Part shown: piece after piece, positions 27,382 through 37,754 of the stretch
How positions within the stretch are numbered: position 1 is the first letter of the stretch
Layout: each line of letters opens with the position of its first letter
DNA from: Kiloniellales bacterium
GTDB taxonomy: Bacteria > Pseudomonadota > Alphaproteobacteria > Kiloniellales > JAKSDN01
Assembly (NCBI GenBank): GCA_030064845.1
Contig: JASJEC010000051.1
Span: 1 to 64,000, forward strand
Length of the DNA: 64,000 nucleotides
Direction of reading: 5' to 3'
Position numbers and translations under genes: made by a program
The notes under the pieces: generated by a model
The model's database searches: none
What the model saw: the letters and a program-made list of their open reading frames with translations, nothing else
Told to the model about the DNA's origin: nothing

Positions 27382-28233
27382 TCATGTTCGCTGACCCCCT
27401 TTCGACGGCCGCTTCTCGAGCGGCTTGGCGTCGCCGGAGCGAACCAGCAGCCGGCCCGGCAGGCGCATGTCGATGGTCACCACGTCGCGCGCCAGCAGGT
27501 CGTGCCGGCTCTGCAGGTCGGCGAGGCGGGCCCAGGCCTCCTCGGGGTTCTTCTCCGGCAGGCGCACCTCGATCCCGCCCTTCAGCCGCAGGTTCCAGCG
27601 CCGGCTGCCGACCCGCACCGCCGCCGTCACCAGCTCGCTGAGCTTGGGCGCGCCGCCCAGCATGGCGAGCAGCGCGGCGGTATCGCGCGGAGCGTCCTTG
27701 CCGACGACCAGCGGCAGCCGGGCGAAGCGGTCCGGCTCGATGCCGCGGATCACTTCGCCGTCGCGGTCGATCACCGAGACCTCGCCGTCGATCTGCCAGA
27801 GCGCCAGCGGGGTCCGCTCGGAGAGGCGGACATAGATCTCATCGGGCAGGCGGCGTTCGATCGAGGCCCGCGCGACCCAGGGCAGCGCTTCCAGGCGCCG
27901 CCGGGCGTCCTCGGCGTCGAGCGCCAGGATCGGCGCGCCCCGGCTGACGTCCAGCGCGCCCAGAACCTGGTCCGCTTCCGTGCGTACGCGGCCTTCGACC
28001 AGGACCTCCTGGACCGAGAAGCCGGCGCGCGCGCTCAGTCCGTAGGCGCCCGCCGCGATCCGCTCGGCCTGCCGGCCGAACCAGCCACTCTGGCCGGCCC
28101 ACGCGAGGACACCGAACACGGCCAGGCCCGCCATCCCGCCGGCGGCCAGGCGGCGCGCCCGCGGCCCGAACCGCTCCGCGGCGGTCCGCTTGCTCTTGGA
28201 CTTCCTGCTCTTGGCGCTCTTCACTCGTCGCAT
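27382..28233 (-). CDS. ftsQ: Cell division protein FtsQ
   Basis: A 283-residue bitopic membrane protein of the divisome. A basic cytoplasmic tail (MRRVKSAKSRKSKSKRTAAE) is followed by one membrane helix (about 32-48), the POTRA domain (FSVQEVLVEGRVRTEADQVLGAL) and the FtsQ beta domain (LPWVARASIERRLPDEIYVRL, VIDRDGEVI). The ATG at 28233 overlaps the 3' end of ddl by 13 bases; longer frames upstream only read through ddl. The order ddl-ftsQ-ftsA-ftsZ is the classical one. Confidence 0.94.
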   Translation of the reverse strand: MRRVKSAKSRKSKSKRTAAERFGPRARRLAAGGMAGLAVFGVLAWAGQSGWFGRQAERIAAGAYGLSARAGFSVQEVLVEGRVRTEADQVLGALDVSRGAPILALDAEDARRRLEALPWVARASIERRLPDEIYVRLSERTPLALWQIDGEVSVIDRDGEVIRGIEPDRFARLPLVVGKDAPRDTAALLAMLGGAPKLSELVTAAVRVGSRRWNLRLKGGIEVRLPEKNPEEAWARLADLQSRHDLLARDVVTIDMRLPGRLLVRSGDAKPLEKRPSKGGQRT

Positions 28234-29144
28234 GCCGCGTGTTCCACCATCCAGGCGCAGAGTTCGGGGAAAGAGATGCCGCGGTGGGCCGCCTGCTCGG
28301 GCACCAGGCTCATGGGCGTCATCCCCGGCTGGGTGTTGATCTCCAACAGATAAAGGCGTCCGGGTGTGCCGGTCGTGTCGTCGTAGCGGAAGTCCGCCCG
28401 GCTGACCCCGCGGCACCCCAGGCTCTCGTGCGCCGCCAGGGCGATTGCCATGGCCTCTTCGGCGATCGGCTCCGGGATCTCGGCGGGCACCACGTGCTTG
28501 GCCGCCTTCTGCTCGGAATACTTGGCCTCGTAGTCGTAGAAGCCTTCGCCGGGGCGGATCTCGGTGACCGCCAGGGCTTGGTCGCCCATCACCGAGACGG
28601 TGAGCTCCCGGCCCGGGACGTAGCGCTCGACCAGGACGGTCTCGCCGAAGCCCCAGTTCTCCTCGGACAGCGGCGGCTCGTTGTCGCCCTCGAGCACGAT
28701 TGTGACGCCGACGCTGGAGCCCTCGTTGGTGGGCTTGACGACGTAGGGCCGCGCCATGACGTCACCGGCGAGCACGGCGTCCCGGCCGACCACGACGCCC
28801 TCGGCGCAGGGCAGCCCGGCCTCGGCGAAGAGACGCTTGGCCATCGGCTTGTCCATGGCTAGCGCGGAGGCGAGCAGGCCGGAATGGGTGTAGGGGATGC
28901 GCATCAGGTTGAGCGCGCCCTGGATGCAGCCGTCCTCGCCCCAGCGGCCGTGCAGCGCGTTGAAGGCGACGTCGGGCGCCGGCGTCAGGGCGGCGACCAG
29001 GGCGGCCAGGTCGTGGCCGACATCGATCTCGCTGACCGTGTAGCCGGCTTCGCGCAGCGCCGCGGCGCAGTCCCGCCCTGAAATCAGGGAGACCGCGCGC
29101 TCGGCCGAGGATCCGCCCATCAGAACGGCGACATGCTTGCTCAT
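28221..29144 (-). CDS. ddl: D-alanine--D-alanine ligase
   Basis: A 307-residue ATP-grasp ligase that makes the D-Ala-D-Ala dipeptide for peptidoglycan. The N-terminal MGGSSAERAVSLISG is the family's signature, with HGRWGEDGCIQG next. VVKPTNEGSSVGVTIV is the ATP-grasp loop, and LEINTQPGMTPMSLVP contains the metal-binding Glu and Asn. The ATG at 29144 overlaps the murB stop (ATGA). The Tyr in the loop preceding the active site is retained, as expected for D-Ala rather than D-Lac specificity, but I would not rely on that alone. Confidence 0.96.
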   Translation of the reverse strand: MSKHVAVLMGGSSAERAVSLISGRDCAAALREAGYTVSEIDVGHDLAALVAALTPAPDVAFNALHGRWGEDGCIQGALNLMRIPYTHSGLLASALAMDKPMAKRLFAEAGLPCAEGVVVGRDAVLAGDVMARPYVVKPTNEGSSVGVTIVLEGDNEPPLSEENWGFGETVLVERYVPGRELTVSVMGDQALAVTEIRPGEGFYDYEAKYSEQKAAKHVVPAEIPEPIAEEAMAIALAAHESLGCRGVSRADFRYDDTTGTPGRLYLLEINTQPGMTPMSLVPEQAAHRGISFPELCAWMVEHAACDE

Positions 29145-30094
29145 GGCGCCGCCTCGTCGGGTCTGCCGTTGGTCGCGGGAACCCCGATCCGGCGGATTTC
29201 CCATTCCAGCCCGACGCCGCTTTGCGCCTGCACGCGCTGCCGGACCATCTCGCCCAGCTCCTCGAGCTCGGCCGCGGTGGCGCCGCCGGTATTGATCAGG
29301 AAGTTGCAGTGCTTGTCCGAGACCATGGCCTTGCCGTGCCGGAGGCCGCGGCAGCCGGCCTGGTCGATCAGCTCCCAGGCCTTCGCGCCCGGCGGGTTCT
29401 TGAAGGTCGACCCGCCGGTCCGGTTGCGGATCGGCTGGGTCTCTTCCCGGGCGTGCTGGATCTCGGCCATGCGGGCGGCGATCGCGGTCCGCTCGCCGGG
29501 CTCGCCGCGCAACCGCGCGCCCAGGAAGATCCAGTCCTCGGGCAGGGCGCAGCGCCGGTAGCTCAGACCCATCTCGTCCGGGGTCAGGCGGTGCAGCTCG
29601 CCGTCCGGCGTGGCCGCCTCGGCCCACACCAGCACGTCCTTGATTTCCCGCTGGTAGGCCCCGGCGTTCATGCGCAGGGCGCCGCCGATCGTGCCCGGCA
29701 CGCCGCAGAGGAACTCGAGGCCGGCGATGCCGGCGGACTGGGCCACCTTCGCCACGTTGTAGTCGAGCGCCGCGGCGCCACAGACGACCTCGGTGCCCTC
29801 GGCGGCGATCTCGGCGAAGGCCCGGCCCAGGCGAACCACGACGCCGGGGACGCCGCCGTCGCGCACCAGGAGGTTGGATCCGACGCCGAGCAGGGTCACC
29901 GGCACGCCGCCCGGCAGCCCCTTGAGGAAAGCCAGGAGGTCGTCCCGGTCGGCCGGCTTGAACAGCACCTCGGCCGGGCCGCCGACACGGAACCAGGTGA
30001 CCCGGGAGAGGTCGGCCCCCTCGCTGATCCGGCCGCGCAGGGCGGGCAGGCGGGCGGCGAGGCCTTCGGCCTGGGTGGGCGCGGCCGCCATCAT
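29141..30094 (-). CDS. murB: UDP-N-acetylenolpyruvoylglucosamine reductase
   Basis: A 317-residue FAD enzyme that reduces enolpyruvyl-UDP-GlcNAc to UDP-MurNAc. The FAD-binding part contains [29 protein letters not shown] and [16 protein letters not shown]. The proton donor region is [15 protein letters not shown], with the type IIa Ser in GGSTFKNP, and the C-terminal segment is [12 protein letters not shown]. The ATG at 30094 overlaps the murC stop (ATGA) and starts MMAAAPTQ. It belongs to the tightly coupled minus-strand dcw operon. Confidence 0.95.
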   Translation of the reverse strand: MMAAAPTQAEGLAARLPALRGRISEGADLSRVTWFRVGGPAEVLFKPADRDDLLAFLKGLPGGVPVTLLGVGSNLLVRDGGVPGVVVRLGRAFAEIAAEGTEVVCGAAALDYNVAKVAQSAGIAGLEFLCGVPGTIGGALRMNAGAYQREIKDVLVWAEAATPDGELHRLTPDEMGLSYRRCALPEDWIFLGARLRGEPGERTAIAARMAEIQHAREETQPIRNRTGGSTFKNPPGAKAWELIDQAGCRGLRHGKAMVSDKHCNFLINTGGATAAELEELGEMVRQRVQAQSGVGLEWEIRRIGVPATNGRPDEAAP

Positions 30095-31536
30095 GTCTTC
30101 TTCTCCCCGCCGCGCGCCTTCTTGCGGCCCGCCAGGCGGTCGGCCAGGGCGTTGGGCAGCGCGTTCGCCCAGGCGGTGATGTTGCCGGCGCCCAGGCAGA
30201 CAACCAGGTCGCCGGCCTCGCCGTTCTCGATGATGAGGTCGGCCAGCGCGTCCTCGCCGGGCAGGGGCAGCACGTGGCGGTGGCCGCGGGCGCGCAGACC
30301 CTCGACCAGAGCGTCGCGGCCGACGCCCTCGATCGGCTCCTCGCCGGCGGCGAAGACCTCGGCGACGATCACCAGGTCGGCGTCGTTGAAGCAGCTGCAG
30401 AAATCTTCGAAGAGGCTCTCCAGGCGGGTGTAGCGGTGCGGCTGGACCACGGCGATGACCTTGCCCGCGGCGGCGAGACGGGCCGCCTTCAGGACCGCGG
30501 AGATCTCGACCGGGTGGTGGCCATAGTCGTCGATCACGCTGATCCCGCCGGCCTCGCCGGTCATGGTGAAGCGCCGCTTGACCCCGCCGAAATTGGCCAG
30601 GCCCTTGCGGACCATGTGGTCCTCGAGATCGAGCGCGCCGGCGATCGCTACGGCGGCTAGGGCGTTCTGGACGTTGTGGTGGCCGACCATGGGCAGGGTG
30701 AGGCCCTTGAGACTGCGCGACTCGCCCTTCTTGCGGTAGGTCAGGGACACGTCGAAGCGGGAGCCGCCCGGGGTGGTCTCGATGTTCTCGGCGCGCACCT
30801 CGGCCTGGGGATTGAAGCCGTAGGTGATGATCCGGCGGTCCTCGATCCGGCCGACCAGGGACTGCACCACGGGATGGTCGATGCAGAGCACGGCGAAGCC
30901 GTAGAACGGGATGTTGCCGATGAAGGTCTCGAAGGCCTTGTGCAGGTCCTCGACCGAGCCGTAGAAGTCGAGGTGCTCCGGGTCGACGTTGGTGACCACG
31001 GCGATGGTCGCGGGCAGCTTGACGAAGGTGCCGTCGCTCTCGTCGGCCTCGACCACCATCCAGTCGCCCTCGCCGAGCCGCGCGTTGGTTCCGTAGGCGT
31101 TGATGATGCCGCCGTTGATGACCGTCGGGTCGAGATCGGCGGCGTCGAGCATGGCGGCCACCATGGAGGTCGTCGTGGTCTTGCCGTGGGTGCCGCCGAC
31201 GGCGATCGACCATTTCAGGCGCATCAGCTCGCCCAGCATCTCGGCCCGCCGCACGACCGGGGCGAAGCGCTCGCGCGCCGCCATGACCTCGGGATTGTCC
31301 TCCTTGACCGCGGACGACACCACGACGACCTGGGCGTCCTCGACCTGCTCGGGCTTGTGCCCGACCATGACCTTGATGCCCAGGTTGCGCAGGCGCTTGA
31401 CGTTGGCGTTCTCCGACATGTCGCTGCCCTGCACCTTGTAGCCGAGGTTGTGCAGGATCTCGGCGATGCCGGACATGCCGATGCCGCCGATGCCGACGAA
31501 GTGGATGGTCCCGAGATTGACCGGCAAGCCTCGCAT
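30091..31536 (-). CDS. murC: UDP-N-acetylmuramate--L-alanine ligase
   Basis: A 481-residue Mur ligase adding L-Ala to UDP-MurNAc. The N-terminal Rossmann motif is [18 protein letters not shown], the ATP P-loop is [14 protein letters not shown], and the Mur motifs [25 protein letters not shown] and [10 protein letters not shown] are all visible. The start is ATG 31536, which overlaps the murG stop by one base (TGATG) and has GAGGAGG seven bases upstream; a TTG at 31539 would add one residue. Confidence 0.97.
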   Translation of the reverse strand: MRGLPVNLGTIHFVGIGGIGMSGIAEILHNLGYKVQGSDMSENANVKRLRNLGIKVMVGHKPEQVEDAQVVVVSSAVKEDNPEVMAARERFAPVVRRAEMLGELMRLKWSIAVGGTHGKTTTTSMVAAMLDAADLDPTVINGGIINAYGTNARLGEGDWMVVEADESDGTFVKLPATIAVVTNVDPEHLDFYGSVEDLHKAFETFIGNIPFYGFAVLCIDHPVVQSLVGRIEDRRIITYGFNPQAEVRAENIETTPGGSRFDVSLTYRKKGESRSLKGLTLPMVGHHNVQNALAAVAIAGALDLEDHMVRKGLANFGGVKRRFTMTGEAGGISVIDDYGHHPVEISAVLKAARLAAAGKVIAVVQPHRYTRLESLFEDFCSCFNDADLVIVAEVFAAGEEPIEGVGRDALVEGLRARGHRHVLPLPGEDALADLIIENGEAGDLVVCLGAGNITAWANALPNALADRLAGRKKARGGEKKT

Positions 31537-32681
31537 CAAGCCGCCTCCTCGGTATCGAGATCGCCGGTCCGGTTGCCGCCGTTGTCGCGCGCCGCGCCGG
31601 TCACCAGGTCGGCCAGCCGGCCCGCCGCGTCGGGACGGGCGAAGGCCTCGGCGGCGGCCGCCGCTTTGGCCAGGGTCTCGGGCGCGGTCAGGCGCGACTC
31701 CAGCTGTTCTGCGAGCCCCTCGGCGGTCAGGCTCGATTCCGGCGCCAGCCAGGCGCCGCCGGCCTCGGCCAGGGCGCGGGCGTTGGCGGTCTGATGGTCG
31801 TCGGCGGCGTAGGGATAGGGGATCAGGAGCGCCGGCCGGCCGACGGCGGCGAGCTCGGCAATGGTCGAGGCCCCGGCCCGGGTCACCGCGAGATGGGCGG
31901 CGGCCAGGCGTTGCGGCACGTCGTCGAAGAAGGTGCGCAGATCGGCCCTGACGCCGCAGTCGGCGTAGGCCCGGGTCACGGCGGCGAGCTCCGCCTCGCC
32001 GCGGACCTGCTGGCTGATCTCCAGGCGGTCGCGCAGGGACTGCGGCAGGCGGGCCACGGCGCCGGGCACCAGGTCGTTGAAGGCGCGGGCGCCCTGGCTG
32101 CCGCCGGTGACCAGCAGGCGCAGGGGGCCCTCGGCGCCGGCCGCGGGATAGGGGGCCGCGCGGAAGCCGTCGCGCACCGGATTGCCGGTCATGTGCAGCT
32201 TCGCCCGGTCGCCGGAGCCGACCCGCTCGACCTGGCCGAAGCAGGTGGCAATGGCGTCGGCACGCGGCGCGAGCAGGCGGTTGGCGCGGCCGAGCACGGC
32301 GTTCTGCTCGTGCAGCACCACACGCAGGCCGAGATGGGCGCCTGCGAAGACGGTCGGAACCGACGGATAGCCGCCGAAGCCGACCACCGCCTCGGCGCCG
32401 AGCTGGCGCAGCAGGCCGCGCGCCTGGACGTAGCCAACCAGCAGGCTGGCCGCGCCCTTCAGCTTGCCGGCCAGGCCGCGCCCGGCCATTTGCCCGGCGG
32501 CGATCCGCTGCACTGCGACCTCGGCCAGGTCGTCACCGAACCCGGCGCCGCGCCGGTCGGTGATCAGGGTAACCGCGTGGCCACGCGCCAGGAGCGCGCG
32601 CGCCAGGGCCTGGGCGGGGAACATATGCCCGCCGGTGCCGCCGGCCGCCAGCACGACCCGGTTGACCGACCGGCCGCTCAT
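31536..32681 (-). CDS. murG: Undecaprenyldiphospho-muramoylpentapeptide beta-N-acetylglucosaminyltransferase
   Basis: A 381-residue GT-B glycosyltransferase that converts lipid I to lipid II on the inner face of the membrane. The first G-loop is [17 protein letters not shown], the second is [17 protein letters not shown], and the UDP-GlcNAc binding loop is [40 protein letters not shown] is another conserved block. The ATG at 32681 overlaps the ftsW stop (ATGA). A 15-residue acidic tail ([13 protein letters not shown]) follows the usual end. Confidence 0.96.
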   Translation of the reverse strand: MSGRSVNRVVLAAGGTGGHMFPAQALARALLARGHAVTLITDRRGAGFGDDLAEVAVQRIAAGQMAGRGLAGKLKGAASLLVGYVQARGLLRQLGAEAVVGFGGYPSVPTVFAGAHLGLRVVLHEQNAVLGRANRLLAPRADAIATCFGQVERVGSGDRAKLHMTGNPVRDGFRAAPYPAAGAEGPLRLLVTGGSQGARAFNDLVPGAVARLPQSLRDRLEISQQVRGEAELAAVTRAYADCGVRADLRTFFDDVPQRLAAAHLAVTRAGASTIAELAAVGRPALLIPYPYAADDHQTANARALAEAGGAWLAPESSLTAEGLAEQLESRLTAPETLAKAAAAAEAFARPDAAGRLADLVTGAARDNGGNRTGDLDTEEAA

Positions 32682-33802
32682 GGCGCGTCCTCCGTCCAGA
32701 CCCGCCGCCGGGTCAGCGCGAGCGCCATGCCCATGCCGAGGGCGAGACCCATCAGGGAGGATCCGCCGTAGCTGATGAACGGCAGGGTCATGCCCTTGGT
32801 CGGCATCAGGTGCAGCGCCGAGGCCATGTTGATCAGCGCCTGGAGCCCGAACTGGGCCAGCAGGCCGCTCGCCGCCAGGAGCACGAAGAGCGAGGAGTCC
32901 TGGAACGCCCGGCTGAAGCCGCGCAGCACGACGAAGCCGAAGAGCGCGACAATAAGGAGGCAGGCGATCAGGCCCAGCTCCTCGCCGGCCACGGCGAAGA
33001 TGAAATCGGAGTGCGAATCCGGGAGATGCTCCTTGACCGTGCCCTCGCCCGGGCCGCGGCCGAGCAGGCCGCCGTTCATGAAGGCCTCGATCGAGCGGTC
33101 GACCTGGTAGCGGTCGCCCGCGCCCGGATCGAGGAAGCTGTCGATCCGCTGGGCGACGTGGGGCAGGGCGAGATAGGCGACGAAGAGCGCCGTGACGCCG
33201 AGCGCGACGAGGCCGCCGACCCAGATCAGCGGCAGGCCCGCCAGGAAGAACTGGAAGCCCCAGACCGCGGTGACCACGAAGGTCTGGCCGACGTCGGGCT
33301 GGAGCAGCAGCAGGCCGGCGCAGGCGAGCCAGAGGGCGCCGGCGATCGCGGCTCCGGGCAGGGAAGGGTTCTGCCTCCAGGCAGCGAACATCCAGGCGGC
33401 GACGACGGCGAAACAGGGCTTCAGGATCTCCGAGGGCTGGAGCGAGAACCCGGCGAAGGAGAGCCAGCGGGTCGCGCCCTTGATCTCGGTCCCGGCCAGG
33501 AGCGTGAGCAGGCAGAGCGCCATGGCGGCCACCAGGCCGAGCGCGGCGAGGCGGCGCACGGCCCGCGCGTTCAGCATCGAGACCGCGATCATGACGACCG
33601 CCGCGAGCGGCAGCAGGACGAGCTGCCGTTGGGCCAGACTGAAGCTGGGCAGGCCGATGCGCGCGCCCGCCGCGGGCGAGGACGCCAGAACCAGCACAGC
33701 GCCGAAGCCCATGAGCCCGAGCAGGGCGACGAAGGTCCAGCGGTCGACGGTCCACCACCAGCGGGCCAGGATACTGGTATCGGTGCGGTCGAAGGTGGTC
33801 AT
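32678..33802 (-). CDS. ftsW: Septum peptidoglycan glycosyltransferase FtsW
   Basis: A 374-residue SEDS-family polytopic protein that polymerises septal peptidoglycan together with FtsI. About ten membrane helices can be drawn. Conserved elements are RWLSFAGFSLQPSEILKP, LLLQPDVGQTFV, the large extracytoplasmic loop with the catalytic Asp region DPGAGDRYQVDRS, and HSDFIFAVAGEELG near the end, followed by ISYGGSSLM. The ATG at 33802 overlaps the murD stop (ATGA). Confidence 0.95.
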   Translation of the reverse strand: MTTFDRTDTSILARWWWTVDRWTFVALLGLMGFGAVLVLASSPAAGARIGLPSFSLAQRQLVLLPLAAVVMIAVSMLNARAVRRLAALGLVAAMALCLLTLLAGTEIKGATRWLSFAGFSLQPSEILKPCFAVVAAWMFAAWRQNPSLPGAAIAGALWLACAGLLLLQPDVGQTFVVTAVWGFQFFLAGLPLIWVGGLVALGVTALFVAYLALPHVAQRIDSFLDPGAGDRYQVDRSIEAFMNGGLLGRGPGEGTVKEHLPDSHSDFIFAVAGEELGLIACLLIVALFGFVVLRGFSRAFQDSSLFVLLAASGLLAQFGLQALINMASALHLMPTKGMTLPFISYGGSSLMGLALGMGMALALTRRRVWTEDAP

Positions 33803-35214
33803 GGCAGCACCGCCCCGCCGGGACCGAGATCGGCGTGGTGTCCAGGAAGCGCCTCGACCAGGGCGCGGAAGTGCTCGCCGCGCGCCTCGAAGTTCCGGTA
33901 CTGGTCGAAGGAGGCGGCGGCGGGCGAGAGCAGAACGACCGCGCCGGTCTTGCCCGCCTGGTTGGCGGCGGCCTGGGCGGCGCGCACGGCGGTCTCCAGG
34001 TCGCCGCAGAGGCTGTGCGCGACCTGGCCGTCCAGGGCCTCGGCGAAGCTCTCGGCGGCTTCGCCGATCAGAAAGGCGTGAGCGATGTTGCCGTAGGTCG
34101 GCGCGAGCGCCGCCAGGCCGCCCTCCTTGGGCTGGCCGCCGGCGATCCAGAAGATCCGGCCGTAGCAGGCGAGGGCCTTGGCGGCCGCGTCGGCGTTGGT
34201 TGCCTTGGAGTCGTTGACGTAGCTGACGCCGTCGATCACGGCGACCAGCTCCTGGCGGTGGGCGAGCCCCGGGAAGCTCTGCATGCAGGCGGTGATCACG
34301 GGCGGCTGGATGCCGAGCGCCTTGCACGCGGCATAGGCCGCGGCCGCGTTCTGCCAGTTGTGCGCCCCCGGAAGGCTGGGTATCGGCCGCAGGTCCAGGG
34401 CGCGCACGCCTTGGCCCTCGGTATCGTCGACCAGGACGCCCTCGTCTACGTAGACCCCGCCGGGCGCCGCCCGGCTGCCGGAGATCGGGACGACGATCTG
34501 CTCGTCGGCGGTGCTGAGGTCTTCCCAGATGCCCCGGCTGGTCTCGTCGTCGATCCCGACGATGGCGCTGCGCGGCCGGGTCTGGCGGTGGAAGATCAGG
34601 CGCTTGGCGGCGACGTAGCCCTCGAAGCCGCCGTGACGCTCCAGATGGTCGGCGCTGATGTTGAGCAGCACGGCGACGTCGAAGGTGATCGAGACGGTGA
34701 TCTCGAGCTGATAGCTCGACATCTCGAGGACGTAGATGCCGCCAGATTCGAGAGCCTCCAGGGCGAGCGCGGGCGTGCCCAGGTTGCCGCCGACCGCGAC
34801 GTCGCGGCCCGCGGTCTCGAGGATGTGGCCGATCAGGGCCGTCGTGGTCGACTTGCCGTTGGTGCCGGTGATGCCGACGTAGCTGGCGTTGCGCTGCGCG
34901 CGGGCCAGCAGCTCGATGTCGCTGACGATCTCGCAGTTGTGCTCGCGGGCGAGCGCCGCCACCGGGTGCGGCGCCGGGTGCAGATGGGGAATGCCCGGCG
35001 AGATCACCAGGGTGGTCATCTCCCGCCAGTCGCAGGCCGCCAGATCGACCACCGGGATGCCTTCGCGCTCGGCGGCCGCGCGGCGCGCCGGGTCGTCGTC
35101 CCAGGCCCGGACGTCGGCCTTGCTCGCGGCCAGCGCGCGCGCCGCCGACAGCCCCGAGGTGCCGAGCCCCAGGACCGCGACGGGAAGTCCGCTGAAGTAG
35201 AAGAGGTCGATCAC
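33799..35214 (-). CDS. murD: UDP-N-acetylmuramoylalanine--D-glutamate ligase
   Basis: A 471-residue Mur ligase adding D-Glu. AVLGLGTSGLSAARALA is the nucleotide-binding N-terminus, VGITGTNGKSTTTALIGHIL the P-loop, VLEMSSYQLE the central catalytic motif, and NDSKATNADAAAKAL the last Mur signature. The start is a GTG at 35212-35214 with GGAG six bases before it; no ATG fits. It begins 15 bases after mraY. Confidence 0.96.
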   Translation of the reverse strand: MIDLFYFSGLPVAVLGLGTSGLSAARALAASKADVRAWDDDPARRAAAEREGIPVVDLAACDWREMTTLVISPGIPHLHPAPHPVAALAREHNCEIVSDIELLARAQRNASYVGITGTNGKSTTTALIGHILETAGRDVAVGGNLGTPALALEALESGGIYVLEMSSYQLEITVSITFDVAVLLNISADHLERHGGFEGYVAAKRLIFHRQTRPRSAIVGIDDETSRGIWEDLSTADEQIVVPISGSRAAPGGVYVDEGVLVDDTEGQGVRALDLRPIPSLPGAHNWQNAAAAYAACKALGIQPPVITACMQSFPGLAHRQELVAVIDGVSYVNDSKATNADAAAKALACYGRIFWIAGGQPKEGGLAALAPTYGNIAHAFLIGEAAESFAEALDGQVAHSLCGDLETAVRAAQAAANQAGKTGAVVLLSPAAASFDQYRNFEARGEHFRALVEALPGHHADLGPGGAVLP

Positions 35215-35228
35215 GCCGGCTCCATCCC

Positions 35229-36317
35229 TCAGCGCAGTTTCAAGGTCGAGAGGCCGGCCAGGGCCAGGATCGAGGCGATGATCCAGAAGCGGATCACGAT
35301 GGTCGGCTCGGCCCAGCCCTTCTTCTCGAAGTGGTGGTGCAGCGGCGCCATCTTGAAGATCCGCTTGCCGGTCAGCTTGAACGAGGCGACCTGCACGATG
35401 ACCGAGACGGTCTCGAGCACGAAGAGCCCGCCGACGATCGCCAGCACGATCTCGTGCTTGGTGATCACCGCGATGCCGCCCAGCGCGCCGCCGCAGGAGA
35501 GCGAGCCCGTGTCGCCCATGAAGACCATGGCCGGCGGGGCGTTGAACCAGAGAAAGCCGAGGCTGGCGCCGACCAGGGCGCCGCAGAATACCGTCAGCTC
35601 GCCGGTGCCGGCGACGTAGTGCAGCTGCAGATAGGTCGAGAAGTCGGTGCGGCCGACCAGGTAGGCGATCAGGCCGAAGCAGCCGGCTGCGATCATGACC
35701 GGCACGATGGCCAGGCCGTCGAGGCCGTCGGTCAGGTTGACCGCGTTGGAGGCGCCGACCATGACGAAGACGGCGAAGGCGAGATAGAACCAGCCGAGAT
35801 CGAGCAGGATGTCCTTGAGCAGGGGGATCGCCAGGTGGGTCTGGAGGGTCTCGCTACTCAGGTACCAGATCCAGACCGCCGCCGTTGTGCCGACGGCGAG
35901 CTGGGCCAGGAACTTTAAGCGGCTGGGCAGGCCCCGCGAGTTGCGCTTGGTCAGCTTCAGGTAGTCGTCGCCGAAGCCGATCAGGCCGAAGCCGACGGTG
36001 ATGAAGAGGATCGCCCAGACGAAGCCGTTGGTCAGGTCGGCCCAGAGCAAGGTCGAGATGGCGATCGCCAGCAGGATCAGCACGCCGCCCATGGTCGGCG
36101 TGCCCTGTTTGGTCAAGAGGTGGCTCTCCGGCCCGTCGTCCCGGATCGGCTGCCCTTCGCCCTGGCGCGACTTCAGCCAGTTGATCACCGAGGGACCCAG
36201 CACGAAGCTGATGAACAGCGCCGTGATGATCGCGCCGCCGCTGCGAAAGGTGATGTAGCGGAAGACGTTGAACGCAATGTGCTCTTCGGCCAGGGGGACG
36301 AGGAAGTTGAACAGCAT
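35229..36317 (-). CDS. mraY: Phospho-N-acetylmuramoyl-pentapeptide-transferase
   Basis: A 362-residue ten-helix membrane enzyme that makes lipid I from UDP-MurNAc-pentapeptide and undecaprenyl phosphate. The cytoplasmic active-site loops are visible: [27 protein letters not shown], the Asp-containing [13 protein letters not shown], and [13 protein letters not shown] with the HHH motif near the end. The ATG at 36317 is nine bases after the murF stop codon. Confidence 0.97.
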   Translation of the reverse strand: MLFNFLVPLAEEHIAFNVFRYITFRSGGAIITALFISFVLGPSVINWLKSRQGEGQPIRDDGPESHLLTKQGTPTMGGVLILLAIAISTLLWADLTNGFVWAILFITVGFGLIGFGDDYLKLTKRNSRGLPSRLKFLAQLAVGTTAAVWIWYLSSETLQTHLAIPLLKDILLDLGWFYLAFAVFVMVGASNAVNLTDGLDGLAIVPVMIAAGCFGLIAYLVGRTDFSTYLQLHYVAGTGELTVFCGALVGASLGFLWFNAPPAMVFMGDTGSLSCGGALGGIAVITKHEIVLAIVGGLFVLETVSVIVQVASFKLTGKRIFKMAPLHHHFEKKGWAEPTIVIRFWIIASILALAGLSTLKLR

Positions 36318-36326
36318 GCGCGCCCC

Positions 36327-37754
36327 CTATTGTCCGTTGGCGGCGCGCGCCGGCGCTTCGCCCAGCTGGGACAGCGCCTCGATCACGTTCGCCATGCGGC
36401 TGCCGAGCGAGCCCTTGACCAGCACCACGTCGCCCGGCCTGAGCGCGGCGGCGACCAGGGGCGCGAGCTTGGCGGAATCGGCCGCGTGCCCGCCCCGCCG
36501 CTCGGCGGGCAGGGCTTCGTCCAGCGCCGCCATGTCGGCGCCGCAGGTGAACACCAGGTCGATGCCGGCCTCGAGCAGGGGCTCGCTCAGGTCGGCGTGC
36601 ATGTTCCGCGACGCCGATCCCAGCTCCAGCATGTCGCCGAGCACCGCGAGGCGCCGGCCGCCGGCGCCGGGCGCCGCGAGCCGGAGCACCTGAAAGGCCG
36701 CCCTCATCGACGTCGGGTTGGCGTTGTAGCTGTCGTCGATCAGGGTGAAGCCGCCGCCCGGCAGCGCCAGGCTGCGCTGGGCGCCGCGTCCCTTCAGGGG
36801 CTGCAGGCCGGCCAGTTCGCCGGCGGCCGCGGCGAGGTCGGCGCCGAGCGCCGCCACCGTGGCGAGCACCGCGAGCGAGTTCTCGACCCAGTGGTCGCCC
36901 GGCAGGCCGACCCGGTAGGCCAGCTCGGCGCCGTGGACCGAGGCTCTGATCCGGCTGTGGCCGCCGTCGAGCGTGGCTTCGAGGACGTGGGCGTCGGCGT
37001 CCGGATGGCGGCCGAAGGTGACGATCCGCTCGATGCCGGCCTCGCGGGCGCGGGCCGCGAGCAGCTGGAACAGCGGGTGCTCGCGCTTGAGGATTGCGGT
37101 GCCGCCGGGCTCGACGCCCTCGAAGATCTCGGCCTTGGCTTCGGCGATGCCCTCGATCGAGTCGAAGTGGGCGCTGTGCGCCGCCTCGACCGTGGTGATC
37201 AGGGCCACGTGAGGCCGCACCAGGCGGGTCAGGGCGCGGATCTCGCCGGCGTGGTTCATGCCCATCTCGAACACGCCGTAGCGCGCCTGCCGGTCCATGC
37301 GCGCCAGCGAGAGCGGCACGCCCCAATGGTTGTTCAGGCTGGCGGCGCTGGCGCTGGTCGGCGCCTGGGCCGCGAGGCAGTGGCGTATCGCCTCCTTGGT
37401 GCCGGTCTTCCCCACGCTGCCGGTCACGCCGGCGAAGCGCGCCTGGCTGCGAACGCGGGCCGCCGCGCCGAGCCGATTCAGCGCGGCCAGGGTGTCGTCG
37501 ACCAGCAGCAGCGGGGCGGCCGGGTCCAGGCCGTCGGGGCGGCGGTGCGCCATGGCCGCGACGGCGCCGCCCGCCAGGGCCTTTGCGATGAAGTCGTGGC
37601 CGTCGAAGTTGGGTCCTTCCAGGGCAACGAAGAGGTCGCCGGGCGCGACGCTGCGGCTGTCGATCGAGATGCCGGAGGCGGTCCAGTCACCGCTGACCTG
37701 GCCGCCGGTCGCCTCGACCGCCTCCGCCGAGGCCCAGAGCGCCGCGGGGGTCAT
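36327..37754 (-). CDS. murF: UDP-N-acetylmuramoyl-tripeptide--D-alanyl-D-alanine ligase
   Basis: A 475-residue Mur ligase that adds D-Ala-D-Ala to complete the UDP-MurNAc pentapeptide. The N-terminal DSRSVAPGDLFVALEG, the P-loop VTGSVGKTGTKEAI, the segment FEMGMNHAGEI and the motif DDSYNANPTSMRAAF are those of MurF. The P-loop reads SVGKTGTKE, which is within family variation. The ATG at 37754 overlaps the murE stop (ATGA). Confidence 0.95.
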   Translation of the reverse strand: MTPAALWASAEAVEATGGQVSGDWTASGISIDSRSVAPGDLFVALEGPNFDGHDFIAKALAGGAVAAMAHRRPDGLDPAAPLLLVDDTLAALNRLGAAARVRSQARFAGVTGSVGKTGTKEAIRHCLAAQAPTSASAASLNNHWGVPLSLARMDRQARYGVFEMGMNHAGEIRALTRLVRPHVALITTVEAAHSAHFDSIEGIAEAKAEIFEGVEPGGTAILKREHPLFQLLAARAREAGIERIVTFGRHPDADAHVLEATLDGGHSRIRASVHGAELAYRVGLPGDHWVENSLAVLATVAALGADLAAAAGELAGLQPLKGRGAQRSLALPGGGFTLIDDSYNANPTSMRAAFQVLRLAAPGAGGRRLAVLGDMLELGSASRNMHADLSEPLLEAGIDLVFTCGADMAALDEALPAERRGGHAADSAKLAPLVAAALRPGDVVLVKGSLGSRMANVIEALSQLGEAPARAANGQ